A program made the translations under genes and the position numbers. A model generated the notes under the pieces. It had not been told where the DNA came from. It did not search any database and was given only the letters and a program-made list of their open reading frames with translations. This document shows positions 44,271 to 52,938 of a stretch of DNA of 64,000 bases, piece by piece (position 1 is the first letter of the stretch; the number at the start of each line of letters is the position of its first letter). Source of the DNA: CALBPI01 sp039821645 (GTDB taxonomy: Bacteria; Pseudomonadota; Gammaproteobacteria; Steroidobacterales; Woeseiaceae); the NCBI GenBank assembly GCA_039821645.1, contig JBCBNU010000002.1, positions 66,845 to 130,844 on the forward strand. The letters run 5' to 3'.

Positions 44271-44621
44271 TCAATTGGACCCTGCCCACATTTCACGAAC
44301 GGTTGCGATTTGTCCCTCGCTGACGCCTTGCATCCGTCCCTCTACAAAAGCCAATCCATCCACAATCCATCGCGCCAGTTCAGGCTGGGTCAAGCGATAG
44401 AAGTGATGGCGCCCATCACGGCGCTCCTCGACCATCCGGTGTGCACGCAATTTGCCCAGGTGCTGAGAAACGCGTGTGCCAGGAAGATCGAGGCGATCGG
44501 CCAAACCATTGACGTCAAGCTCACTGGACGCCAGCTCTTCGATGACACGCACCCGGTCCGGATGCGCAAGCGTTTTAAAAATTTCCGCGAGTTCCCTCGC
44601 GACAATTTGACGATTTGGCAT
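44271..44621 (-). CDS. ArsR family transcription regulator
   Basis: 116-residue winged-helix repressor-type protein: EIFKTLAHPDRVRVIEELAS, DVNGLADRLDLPGTRVSQHL (recognition helix) and GRHHFYRLTQ. No metal-binding Cys pair of the ArsR type, so it may sense something else. The start MPNRQIV at 44621 has GGAG/GGGGA ahead; ten further open codons exist upstream. First gene of the operon, with a perfect 11-base-arm palindrome 82 bases upstream (44703), probably its own operator. Autoregulation and control of CA-SulP are inferred. Confidence 0.88.
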   Translation of the reverse strand: MPNRQIVARELAEIFKTLAHPDRVRVIEELASSELDVNGLADRLDLPGTRVSQHLGKLRAHRMVEERRDGRHHFYRLTQPELARWIVDGLAFVEGRMQGVSEGQIATVREMWAGSN

Positions 44622-44702
44622 GAAGTCCCCACTCCTACTAAGTCTCGTCAACCTGTATTTATCGAATGTCTAAGTTCCCCGGACACTTGTCTAAATACAT
44701 AA

Positions 44703-44726
44703 ATATCTTCGAAGATTCGAAGATAT
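44703..44726. promoter_or_regulatory. Perfect palindrome, probable operator of the arsR-carbonic anhydrase-SulP operon
   Basis: Two perfect 11-base arms, ATATCTTCGAA and TTCGAAGATAT, separated by GA. On the minus strand it lies just after a -35-like TTGACC (44759-44754) and -10-like CATAGT with a 17-base spacer, so a bound dimer would block transcription. TTCGAAGA is also a direct repeat within it. Confidence 0.65.
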
Positions 44727-44793
44727 ATGACTATGAAGATGCTAAGCCGCAAGGTCAAGGATTTTCGGCACAGTGTGGAACGCTAGGGGTGGT

Positions 44794-45663
44794 TCAGATC
44801 AGTGACTGCATCACCGAGAGACAACGCGGCAGATAGCCCGACCCGAAGAGGTTAAGGTGATTTAGCAAGTGATAGAGCTGGTAGAGCCTCACCCGATGCT
44901 CATGACCATCCGGAAGGGGCCAGGCCTCGGCGTAGCCGGCAAAACAACTTGGCCCAAACCCACCAAACAACCGCATCATCGCAAGGTCGCTCTCGCGGTC
45001 GGCAAAATGCGCCGCGGGATCAAACACGATCGGAACGCCAGACTCAGTCGCTGCCGCGTTTCCGGACCAGAGGTCGCCATGCACCAGTGCGGGTTCGGGA
45101 TGATGCGCGGACAACAGACCGGGCAACCGGTCCAATAGCCGCCTGCCCTGTCGCTGCAACCGACCGTCGTATCCCTGATCGATCGCCCATTTCAACTGAG
45201 GCTCAAGTCGCTGGGTTGAAAAGAAGTCGCTCCATGAATCGGTGGTCGCGTTGAATTGTAGCGATCCGCCGAGCCAGTTGGTCTCCGGCCACCCAAACGC
45301 TGAATCACTATTGCGGTGCAGACTTGCGAGCGCGCGCCCCAAGGCCGGCTCAGTGACCGAATCCAACGCACGCAAATTCAACCACTCCAGTACCAGCCAA
45401 ACTTCCGAGCCGGACGCATCGCAGAAAGTGACCGCAGGCACTACGATAGAGCCCGTCTCGGCAATTCGGGTGAGCGCGAACGCCTCGGACGTGAGCTGTG
45501 ACTGACAGTCCAGTGACGTGCGCTTTGCAAAGAAGCGCCCCTCGTCCGTTTCAACACAGAAGGCGGCTGCTGTATCACCACCGGCTACTCGTCGGGGCGC
45601 CTGCGTTAGAGAACCGAGATGACGGTCCTCCAGCAATCCAGCGAGTTCGTTGAATTCCGGCAT
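44794..45663 (-). CDS. Fructosamine/ketosamine-3-kinase family protein
   Basis: Phosphorylates the sugar part of glycated amines or proteins, triggering deglycation. 289 residues, protein-kinase-like fold: FFAKRTSLD (ATP-lysine region), VLEWLNL hinge, catalytic HGDLWSGN and metal-binding FDPAAHFADRESDLAM. Length fits the bacterial FN3K family. Minus strand; 28 bases separate it from the DUF2490 gene. Confidence 0.9.
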   Translation of the reverse strand: MPEFNELAGLLEDRHLGSLTQAPRRVAGGDTAAAFCVETDEGRFFAKRTSLDCQSQLTSEAFALTRIAETGSIVVPAVTFCDASGSEVWLVLEWLNLRALDSVTEPALGRALASLHRNSDSAFGWPETNWLGGSLQFNATTDSWSDFFSTQRLEPQLKWAIDQGYDGRLQRQGRRLLDRLPGLLSAHHPEPALVHGDLWSGNAAATESGVPIVFDPAAHFADRESDLAMMRLFGGFGPSCFAGYAEAWPLPDGHEHRVRLYQLYHLLNHLNLFGSGYLPRCLSVMQSLI

Positions 45664-45691
45664 CAGGTGATCATACCGAACTCGATTTTCG

Positions 45692-46387
45692 TCAGAAGTT
45701 CTGGTGCAGGCTCAGCTGCCACTGTCCTTTTTCGACGCCATTGGAGTGCTGGTACATGTAGCCTCCCTGCACCTTGGTGCGCTCTCCAGCGACGTAGCCA
45801 AGGGCGAGGTAGGTACGATTGCGATCGTAAGTGTCGACCTTACGCCCCTCATCAATATCACGCTCCCCGTTGATAAACAGCTCGTTATAGATCGAAGCAT
45901 AGACGCCACCGACTGACATCTTCCTTGAAGTCAGTGGATAGTCAGCAAAAAGCGCATAACGAAAACGTGTTCGAAAATCCTGACCGTCGACCCACCTTTG
46001 CTCGAATCGTAATCGGTGTCGGATACGCCATTTTTCTCCCCAACGCTGCGAGATCAGCGCCTCTTGGTAAATTCGATCTTCGCGGGAACTGGCATCACTA
46101 GGGCCAAAGACCCCAGAGCGAATGTTTGCGTAGCCAAACGTGTAGAGCGCATTGCTGTCCTTAGGCCGATACGTGACACCGGAACGCAACAGCCACTGCT
46201 CGAGGTCACCACCAGCATCCCAGTTACGATTCTGAAAATCGCCCTGCACACCCCAGCGACTGTCATCAAACGATGCGTTCCAGAACAGCATGTACCAGGC
46301 GCCGCTTTGACCCTCGTCGACTTGCGCAAAAACAGGCGCTTCACACGCGGCGAACGCCACCAGCATTCCGAGTACCCAACGTTTCAT
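45692..46387 (-). CDS. DUF2490 family outer-membrane-like protein
   Basis: 231 residues with a Sec signal (KRWVLGMLVAFAACEAPVFA). The mature part is beta-rich with repeated aromatic strands (SGAWYMLFWNASFDDSRWGV, RIRHRLRFEQRWV) and ends in Phe (LSLHQNF), as in outer-membrane beta-barrels. DUF2490 assignment rests on the strands and the R.R.E.R pattern. Function unknown. Confidence 0.8.
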   Translation of the reverse strand: MKRWVLGMLVAFAACEAPVFAQVDEGQSGAWYMLFWNASFDDSRWGVQGDFQNRNWDAGGDLEQWLLRSGVTYRPKDSNALYTFGYANIRSGVFGPSDASSREDRIYQEALISQRWGEKWRIRHRLRFEQRWVDGQDFRTRFRYALFADYPLTSRKMSVGGVYASIYNELFINGERDIDEGRKVDTYDRNRTYLALGYVAGERTKVQGGYMYQHSNGVEKGQWQLSLHQNF

Positions 46388-46490
46388 GGAGCGATCCCTC
46401 GCAAACTTGCTCGATGAAGCGCGTAGCGGCGAGTTCCTTTTCAGGTTTAGTTAAAATAAAAAAATCAAGAACTTCCCTTCGAGCACGCCG

Positions 46491-47621
46491 ATGTCACAAC
46501 CTTCTCGGCAGGCACAAAACCGAGCAATGGCCATCGATCGACTGCGCACTGCGATGATGTGCATCGTGATGTTCGGTCACGCGATGCTGCCCTACGTAAC
46601 GACACCGCGACGGTTTAAGGACCCAGCCACCAGTATCTGGTTCGATTGGGTCGGTATCTTCCTATACGGCTTTGCGATGCCAGCGTTTTTTGTCACCGCC
46701 GGGTTTGCTGGTGCGGCGTTGTTTTCGAAGCGTGGCAGCAGAGCGTTCTGGAAGCATCGTTGGCAGCGACTGGGCATTCCATTGCTAGCGGGATACGTGT
46801 TGCTGACGCCGTTCACACGGGCCGCTTATGAGTTCGCACAAGTCACTGCTCTAAACGACTCAATCGCCGCTGGTTGGGCACAGCTGCTGAAAGGCGACTG
46901 GCTGCGCTGGTCGAAGCTCTACCATCTCTGGTTTCTCGCCTCGCTAATTCTCTTCTCTGGCCTGTGGCTCGCGGTTCGCAGCGTCTATCTGCGTCTGCCA
47001 GCGCCATTGACCCATCGTCTGTCGACAACGTTCGGCCGAGTGATGCAATCGGGTGGCGCAGCGCTCGTCCTGGGCTTGATCACAGGCATACCGATGGCAC
47101 TGTCCTACATCAGCGGTACTGGACAAGGCACCGATGGTTGGATGCAAACGGCACTCCTGATGTATTTCGGTCTTGGATGGTGTTTGTACGTTACCCGAGG
47201 CGCTCTGCAGGCACAGGCCCAGCATTGGCCACTCGCGACTATGGGTGCCCTGGTCATCACGCCACTGTGTGCTTGGTCGACACAAATTCGGTTGTTTGCC
47301 GAAGGCACAAGCGATGTTCCAATGGGGCTAGTAGCCGGCTTTTCAAACGGCTTGTTGGGTGCATGCGCCACGATCGCATTGCTGGGTATTGCACAGCGTT
47401 GGATGGAGCGCGAGAGTGAGGTTGCCGACTATCTAAGCGCGGCCTCCTACTGGATTTATCTCGTGCACTATCCGATCGTCGTTGCCGCGGGCGGCATGGT
47501 CTCCGTCATCGATAGCATCGCCGCAATCAAATATCTGCTTAGTGTCGGCATTGCTGTACCGATTATTTTTCTGAGTTTCGAATTACTCCGGCGAAGTCGA
47601 AGCCAACCTCAACCGCGATAA
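46491..47621 (+). CDS. Acyltransferase 3 family membrane protein (OpgC-like)
   Basis: 376 residues, ten or so membrane helices. The N-terminus RLRTAMMCIVMFGHAMLPYV carries the R...H motif of membrane acyltransferase-3 proteins; LYHLWFLASLILFSGLWL and WIYLVHYPIVV near the end are typical. Similar to OpgC/MdoC glucan succinyltransferases. Probably modifies a periplasmic or surface glycan (inference). Confidence 0.85.
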   Translation: MSQPSRQAQNRAMAIDRLRTAMMCIVMFGHAMLPYVTTPRRFKDPATSIWFDWVGIFLYGFAMPAFFVTAGFAGAALFSKRGSRAFWKHRWQRLGIPLLAGYVLLTPFTRAAYEFAQVTALNDSIAAGWAQLLKGDWLRWSKLYHLWFLASLILFSGLWLAVRSVYLRLPAPLTHRLSTTFGRVMQSGGAALVLGLITGIPMALSYISGTGQGTDGWMQTALLMYFGLGWCLYVTRGALQAQAQHWPLATMGALVITPLCAWSTQIRLFAEGTSDVPMGLVAGFSNGLLGACATIALLGIAQRWMERESEVADYLSAASYWIYLVHYPIVVAAGGMVSVIDSIAAIKYLLSVGIAVPIIFLSFELLRRSRSQPQPR

Positions 47622-47624
47622 CGA

Positions 47625-48021
47625 TCAGGCGTCTTCACTGCGTAACACCGCAGCGAGCGATACAGGAGTCAGTGGTTTACCAATAAACCCATCAACGAAT
47701 GGGCTTGCGTCGGCCTTTCTTTGATCTTGTGCCATGAGATTCGCGGATAGCATGAAATACAACTTAGCCGCACGCTGCTGCGTTGGGAGTTGTGCGTACG
47801 CCACCAGAAATTCGAACCCATCCATCCTCGGCATGTTGATATCGAGAAAAAATGATGTCGACAACACTGTTGGGAGTAACACGAAGAAACTCCAGCGCCT
47901 GATGGGTGTAGTTAAACACGGTAACTTTGTCAGCAAAGTCCGCACGGGTGATGACGCGCTGATGGATGTAGTTGTCATCATCACTGTCGTCGATCAGCAT
48001 GATATGTTTGACTGCATTCAT
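47625..48021 (-). pseudogene. Single-domain response regulator with a one-base frameshift
   Basis: CheY-like receiver split over two frames. The first part, MNAVKHIMLIDDSDDDNYIH to VVDIIF, is in one frame; LDINMPRMDGFEF to GKPLTPVSLA is in another. Removing one T from the T6 run (minus strand; A6 on plus at 47847-47852) restores VVDIIFLDINMPRMDG, with acceptor Asp and Lys (IGKPL) complete, giving about 131 residues. A frameshift in a homopolymer may be a real disruption, a phase-variable switch or a sequencing error. It is a stand-alone receiver with no kinase nearby. Confidence 0.85.
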
Positions 48022-48132
48022 CGATTCGGCTCGCGCCTGAACCTCTGCCTGCCGAAGCATATCCGATTTGCAGCGATTCGACATATTGGATGGTGGATGT
48101 CGAGGCGCAGTGCCCCGACATCCACTGACTCG

Positions 48133-51100
48133 CTATCTGAAGCGACGTTCGAAACGTACACCCAGCGTCAATGTGCTCGACTCAAGATTGTTGTATCCGG
48201 TCAGTGTTTCGTAGTCGACGTAGGCCGAAACACCATTCTCCATCACGAGCGAGACACCCGCCGCCAACTGGAAGAAACTGGAATCTGGCGCATCGGTAAA
48301 GAAGCGAAATCTCGTTGCCCCTGGATCGTTCGCGAAACGCGCTGTAATAACACGAAGGTCATCTTCCATTTCATGCTGCGATGCCAATCGCAAGTGCGGC
48401 ACCAGAACACCCCAGCTCGCGCTGTGCGTGTATGACATCCGCAAACCCGCCGACCAAATCTGAGACTGAACCGACTGCTCATCGAAAGCGAGCTCCCAGC
48501 CCTGCCCCTGAGTCTCACGGTACGCATCGATGTTCGTGTCCAGATAGTCGTAGCCTACGAACGGCACGAAAAGCCATCCATCGCGATCGATGTTGTAGCC
48601 AAAGTTGGCGCTGAACACGCGCTGGTCACCATCGGTCTGCCCGAGCGCGGTTGTATCAACGCCGCCCATGGCATCCATGAAGTTCAGGGTACGCTCGGTA
48701 TCGAAATCGATACCACCGAACAGCGCCAGCATGTCGACATAAAATCGATCGGTGAAGTAAGTGCCGTAAACTGAGTAGGTCAGACTATCGGAGTCCAGCG
48801 TACTGTTTGATCCGTTGTAGTCGGCATCCGCGTTCGCAAATCCGATCGCCGCACCCAGCGCGATGTCGTTTCGGAATCGGTAATCGACGCCAGCGGTGAC
48901 ACCCAAGGTTTCGAAATCGAAACCGTTTTCCGTAGTTGTTGCGCCTTGGTCACCAAAGTTCAGTCGGCCATTGATGAACATACCCCAACGGCTGTCCGCC
49001 AAGAGTGCGTTCTCTTCTTCCTCGACGGCTCGACTAGCCAGCAGTCCACGCGGGAGCGTTTTGCCCTGTACATTCAAAGCGAGACCTTGCGCATTGATAC
49101 CACGTGCGCCACCACGAAGCGCGGCCAAGCGAGCATCAATATTCTGCGTCTGTGTATTCAGTACCTGGGTACTGAGCGTACTCTGCGCGAAAACTTCCTC
49201 CCCCGCGATCTGGCGCAATGCATCTCGCACCTCGTCTGTGTTGTCGGAACCGTCAATCGGATTCGCGAAATCGATCAGTGCATTGCATCGACTGGCCAGC
49301 TGCGCGGTACCGCTCTCATTCTCCGTTTCGCCAGGGCTTGTCTCCGACGAATTCAACCGGGCACAAACCGTGTCAATCGCACTTGCAAGCTCGAGTTCTT
49401 CCGGCGTGAGGGCAAGTGAGGACAGACTTTGTCGCCCACCAGGGGTGCCTACCGTCACCGTCACCTGTGCCGCTTGATCGATGGTGTTCGCGTCACCGTC
49501 AGACACGGTGTAGAAGAACGTATCCGTGCCAATGAAACCGGTGTCCGGCGTGTAAGTGATCGTGTCTCCGGTGGATTGTTGATTAATGATCGCAGTGCCG
49601 TTGGTGGGCTCGGTCACGCTGACGATCGTGAGGTTCTCAACGCCACCATCGTCGATATCATTCGCCAGCACATCGATTTCGACAGATGCGCCGGACTCCA
49701 CCTCGGTCTCATCGTCTGCCACCGGTTGTGGCGAGCCATTCGGAGCCTCGACCGTGATAGTCACTGTTGCAGTACTCGTATCACCGCTGACCCCAACCGT
49801 GTAGGTAAACGAGTCCTGACCGGCGAACACCACGCCGCCCGGCGTGGTGGCCGGCGGTGTATAGCGCACACAGTCCTGGAAGAAGTCATCGTCGAACGTC
49901 ACGCAGGTTGCTGCGTCGAGAATCTCGACGTTGCCGCCGCTCGTGCTCGCCGACACGGCCACCAACTGATCTCCCGAGATCAACGTATCGTTGCCGAGGA
50001 CATCCACCACAACTGCCTGCTCAACCGGCGTGGTGGCAGCATCGGCTAACAGATCACGCATAGGGTTGCTGTTATCGCCTTCTACGGTAACGGTGACAGT
50101 CGCGGTGTCTGCGTTGCCCGCCTCGTCGGTAATGGTGTAGGTGAACGTATCTATCCCCGAGAACGGATTATTGTTCGCGTCCACCGACGGTGCGTCGTAG
50201 AACACGCACTGCGTCGTGATGCCCGGGAGGTCTTGCGAACACACGAACGCGTCCTGAATGATCGCGAAACTCCCGGCAGCACTATCTGATACAGCGGTGA
50301 TCGTGGTGCCCGCTGGCAGTGCGTCGTTCGCCAGTACATCGATCGCAATCGTCTCGGCAAAGCGTGCATTGGCCGTGTCGTCGACCGCATCAATCGCAAC
50401 CGCGGATGTTCCTACCGTGAAAGTCGCCGTACCGCGCACACCCGTCGCAGAGCCAAAGGGGTTGTCAGTGACGCAGTATTCAAACGAATCCGAGCCGCCG
50501 GGCCAGCCGGTGTTCGGCGTAAAGATCAACGACCGAGGGTTCTCGAAGTTCACGCTGATGGTGCCATTCTGCGGCTGCACAAAGCAGGAGAGATCTGTGA
50601 ACCTCAGCGTGGAGATACCGTCAAAATCAGTTGCAGGACCGTCCGAACTGATGATCGGAAACACCAGCGGCACAGCGAGCGAAGCAAACTCAAAATTCGC
50701 TGGGCCGGTGACGGGCGCCTGATTTTGGATATCGTCGCATCCGTTGGCCGTATCGACGACGGGCGTAAGATCACGAGCGCCATTCTGGAACCGAATCTCC
50801 GCCTGCGCCGACTGTGTGCGATCACCCGCAATCAGCGAATATCCGACCGACCAAGGCTCAGCTGCCGAATTGTCGTTACCCCATTCAATGCGGACACAGG
50901 CATTGCCCACGCGTTCAGCTCGCAGGCTCGGCGGACCGTTGCTGGTGTTGAAGCTATCGATCACGTAGATCGGTAGCGGCGTCCCTGTCACCAAGCCCGC
51001 CTCATGCACGTTGAACACAATCGAGCCCGGCTCGGCAATGTTGTCATTAAAGGTACCGTTCGCAGCCTCGGGCATCGCGTGAGCATTCAAGGACAGCCCC

Positions 51101-51150
51101 GCGATTGCGGCGAACACGAAACCTCGCCGACTGATGCAATTCCTGAACAT
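48133..51150 (-). CDS. Surface protein with cadherin-like repeats and an autotransporter-type beta-barrel
   Basis: About 1005 residues. Signal MFRNCISRRGFVFAAIAGLS to AHA. A N-terminal globular part, then about four cadherin-like Ig repeats (about 150-570), each ending with a DSFTYTV-type strand and carrying IDVLANDxL. A helical spacer follows (570-690, LALTPEELELASAIDTVCAR), then a C-terminal beta-barrel from about residue 710 (RWGMFINGRLNFG to FERRFR) resembling the autotransporter barrel, with the final residue Arg rather than Phe. Probably a surface adhesin. The start at 51150 is set by GGGGAGA seven bases before. Follows the caspase gene on the same strand after 63 bases. Confidence 0.85.
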   Translation of the reverse strand: MFRNCISRRGFVFAAIAGLSLNAHAMPEAANGTFNDNIAEPGSIVFNVHEAGLVTGTPLPIYVIDSFNTSNGPPSLRAERVGNACVRIEWGNDNSAAEPWSVGYSLIAGDRTQSAQAEIRFQNGARDLTPVVDTANGCDDIQNQAPVTGPANFEFASLAVPLVFPIISSDGPATDFDGISTLRFTDLSCFVQPQNGTISVNFENPRSLIFTPNTGWPGGSDSFEYCVTDNPFGSATGVRGTATFTVGTSAVAIDAVDDTANARFAETIAIDVLANDALPAGTTITAVSDSAAGSFAIIQDAFVCSQDLPGITTQCVFYDAPSVDANNNPFSGIDTFTYTITDEAGNADTATVTVTVEGDNSNPMRDLLADAATTPVEQAVVVDVLGNDTLISGDQLVAVSASTSGGNVEILDAATCVTFDDDFFQDCVRYTPPATTPGGVVFAGQDSFTYTVGVSGDTSTATVTITVEAPNGSPQPVADDETEVESGASVEIDVLANDIDDGGVENLTIVSVTEPTNGTAIINQQSTGDTITYTPDTGFIGTDTFFYTVSDGDANTIDQAAQVTVTVGTPGGRQSLSSLALTPEELELASAIDTVCARLNSSETSPGETENESGTAQLASRCNALIDFANPIDGSDNTDEVRDALRQIAGEEVFAQSTLSTQVLNTQTQNIDARLAALRGGARGINAQGLALNVQGKTLPRGLLASRAVEEEENALLADSRWGMFINGRLNFGDQGATTTENGFDFETLGVTAGVDYRFRNDIALGAAIGFANADADYNGSNSTLDSDSLTYSVYGTYFTDRFYVDMLALFGGIDFDTERTLNFMDAMGGVDTTALGQTDGDQRVFSANFGYNIDRDGWLFVPFVGYDYLDTNIDAYRETQGQGWELAFDEQSVQSQIWSAGLRMSYTHSASWGVLVPHLRLASQHEMEDDLRVITARFANDPGATRFRFFTDAPDSSFFQLAAGVSLVMENGVSAYVDYETLTGYNNLESSTLTLGVRFERRFR

Positions 51151-51213
51151 TGAGATTCTCCCCTGCTTTTCGACGCCGGTATCTCGAGTCACGGTCGCCG
51201 TATTTGATGGTAA

Positions 51214-52866
51214 TCAATCACCTGTCTGATCGGACTCCGCGAGTACCAATGATCGAGGCACGAAAAAGAAATCACCAACCTCGTGTCCGGCGCGCCGGAG
51301 CGCCTTGATCTCTGGCTCCTGACTGTAGTCCTGCTCTGCCGCTGCAGAGATTACTCTGTCGCGCAATCGTAAGAACAATGACGGTGTCGTCATGAGACCA
51401 TTATTGGCCTCAAGCTCATCGATGAATGCTCGGGCAAAAACCGAGTTGCCGCTGCCGCCGACATCGAGCACCGGTCGATCGCCACCGGATGACACCATCA
51501 AGCGAGAGCGTTTATCGAAGCGTCTGCGAATGAACCCATCGCTGGAGAACACGCTCTCATCGCCACTCAACATCATGCGCATACCCGGATCATCGCTGGT
51601 CAGTACGCCCGAGTAACAGGAGTCAGCCAACACCAGCACACGCTTCGCCTTGAAATTGCCCATGTGGCTCGTGATCTGCTCAGTAGGTACCCAATACGTA
51701 TCCACTGGTGGGCGATCCGCGTTGACCGGTAACCAATAGCCGGTCTCCGTGCCGTCAGACCCGATGCGACTGCCATGGCCCGCATAGTAGATCAACAGGT
51801 TATCGTCAGGTCCGACGATTGCATTCAGATTGTTGATGGCTTCCAGCACCGTCACGTCGTTGGCATCACGTACCAGCTGTACCGTAAATCCGTACTTGTC
51901 CTGCAGCACGTTGGCGATTCGCTCTGCATCGGACAGCGGCGTCGCAAGGTTCTCCATGCGGTCGTAGTTCTGATTGCCGATGATCAGCGCGTAGTAGCGA
52001 CCAAAGTTTCGGTCCCGCAAGCGCAAACCCGCCGATGTCGCGAACTCTTGTGTAGGCAGTGCTTGCGGCGACGGTGCGCGTAGGCGCGAGCGTGCCGTGA
52101 CGGCTGCTGATTGCTCCACCTTGATACGTGCTTGCCAAGCGAGCAGCGCCTCGAGATCGGCGTTCTCAGCAGCACCACGAGCGACATCGCTCTGCAGTTG
52201 TTCGATTTGTTTTTGCAGCAACTGAAGTTCGCGGTTCTTTTGCTGAATCTCTCCGTCGAGTTCTTGGCGTAGGGCTTCAAGCTCCTGATCCGCTGCAGAT
52301 CGATAGAGCAGGTCATCTTCAGACAACCCCCAAGACTGACGGTATAAATTAAGCGCCTTGAGACGGTCCTGCTCGACACCGCGACCGAGCTCATACAACG
52401 TGCCGAGGTTCAGCATCGCGCGCTCATCACCCTGAGCCGCTGCCTTGGCATACCAGATGACCGCCGCCTCATAATTCGGCTCACCGCCGAGTCCGCGCTC
52501 AAAAATCTCACCAACCGCGTTCTGCGCTTCCGCATCGCCGGCCTGCGCTGCGCTCATCCAGACATTTAACGCCGATTTGAGATCCGCCCGATCGTAGGCG
52601 ACGTATTCACCACCACGCACCCTGCAATCGTTGGCGGTCGTGCGTGTCGGGCGACGCGGCGAAAGGAAAGTTCGCCCGCCGAGCTGGCGCACTTGTCCTG
52701 GCAGCAGGCAGTCGACGATGTAGAGCGCGGAAACGTCGGTGCGCCCGGCGACCGCCTCGCCGCCGAGGGGCGTCGTGGGCTGTGCTGCGCACCCTGTGAG
52801 CAGCAGTCCGGACGTCAGGCATGCGCTCAAGAAACCGCGATATTTTTGTGCTCTTTGTTGTTTCAT
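51214..52866 (-). CDS. Caspase-like (peptidase C14) lipoprotein with Sel1 repeats and coiled coil
   Basis: 550 residues. Lipoprotein signal with Cys26 in LLLTGC, so outer-membrane or periplasmic anchored. Sel1-type TPR repeats at about 100-175 (AEAQNAVGEIFERGLGGEPN; RAMLNLGTLYELGRGVEQD), a Gln/Glu-rich coiled coil (193-250) and a caspase domain (290-520) with catalytic His364 in YYAGHG and Cys417 in LADSCYSG. A metacaspase-like (orthocaspase) protein. It lies 72 bases after the Ser/Thr kinase on the same strand, suggesting a kinase-protease pair. Start MKQQRAQK gives the correct signal; longer frames extend into the kinase spacer. Confidence 0.92.
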   Translation of the reverse strand: MKQQRAQKYRGFLSACLTSGLLLTGCAAQPTTPLGGEAVAGRTDVSALYIVDCLLPGQVRQLGGRTFLSPRRPTRTTANDCRVRGGEYVAYDRADLKSALNVWMSAAQAGDAEAQNAVGEIFERGLGGEPNYEAAVIWYAKAAAQGDERAMLNLGTLYELGRGVEQDRLKALNLYRQSWGLSEDDLLYRSAADQELEALRQELDGEIQQKNRELQLLQKQIEQLQSDVARGAAENADLEALLAWQARIKVEQSAAVTARSRLRAPSPQALPTQEFATSAGLRLRDRNFGRYYALIIGNQNYDRMENLATPLSDAERIANVLQDKYGFTVQLVRDANDVTVLEAINNLNAIVGPDDNLLIYYAGHGSRIGSDGTETGYWLPVNADRPPVDTYWVPTEQITSHMGNFKAKRVLVLADSCYSGVLTSDDPGMRMMLSGDESVFSSDGFIRRRFDKRSRLMVSSGGDRPVLDVGGSGNSVFARAFIDELEANNGLMTTPSLFLRLRDRVISAAAEQDYSQEPEIKALRRAGHEVGDFFFVPRSLVLAESDQTGD

Positions 52867-52938
52867 GACAGTCCTTACGCGAAAGCTGTCGGTTACCGGC
52901 CAAAAATCCCGTTTGAGTCTCAATCGTAAGCGAGGACG

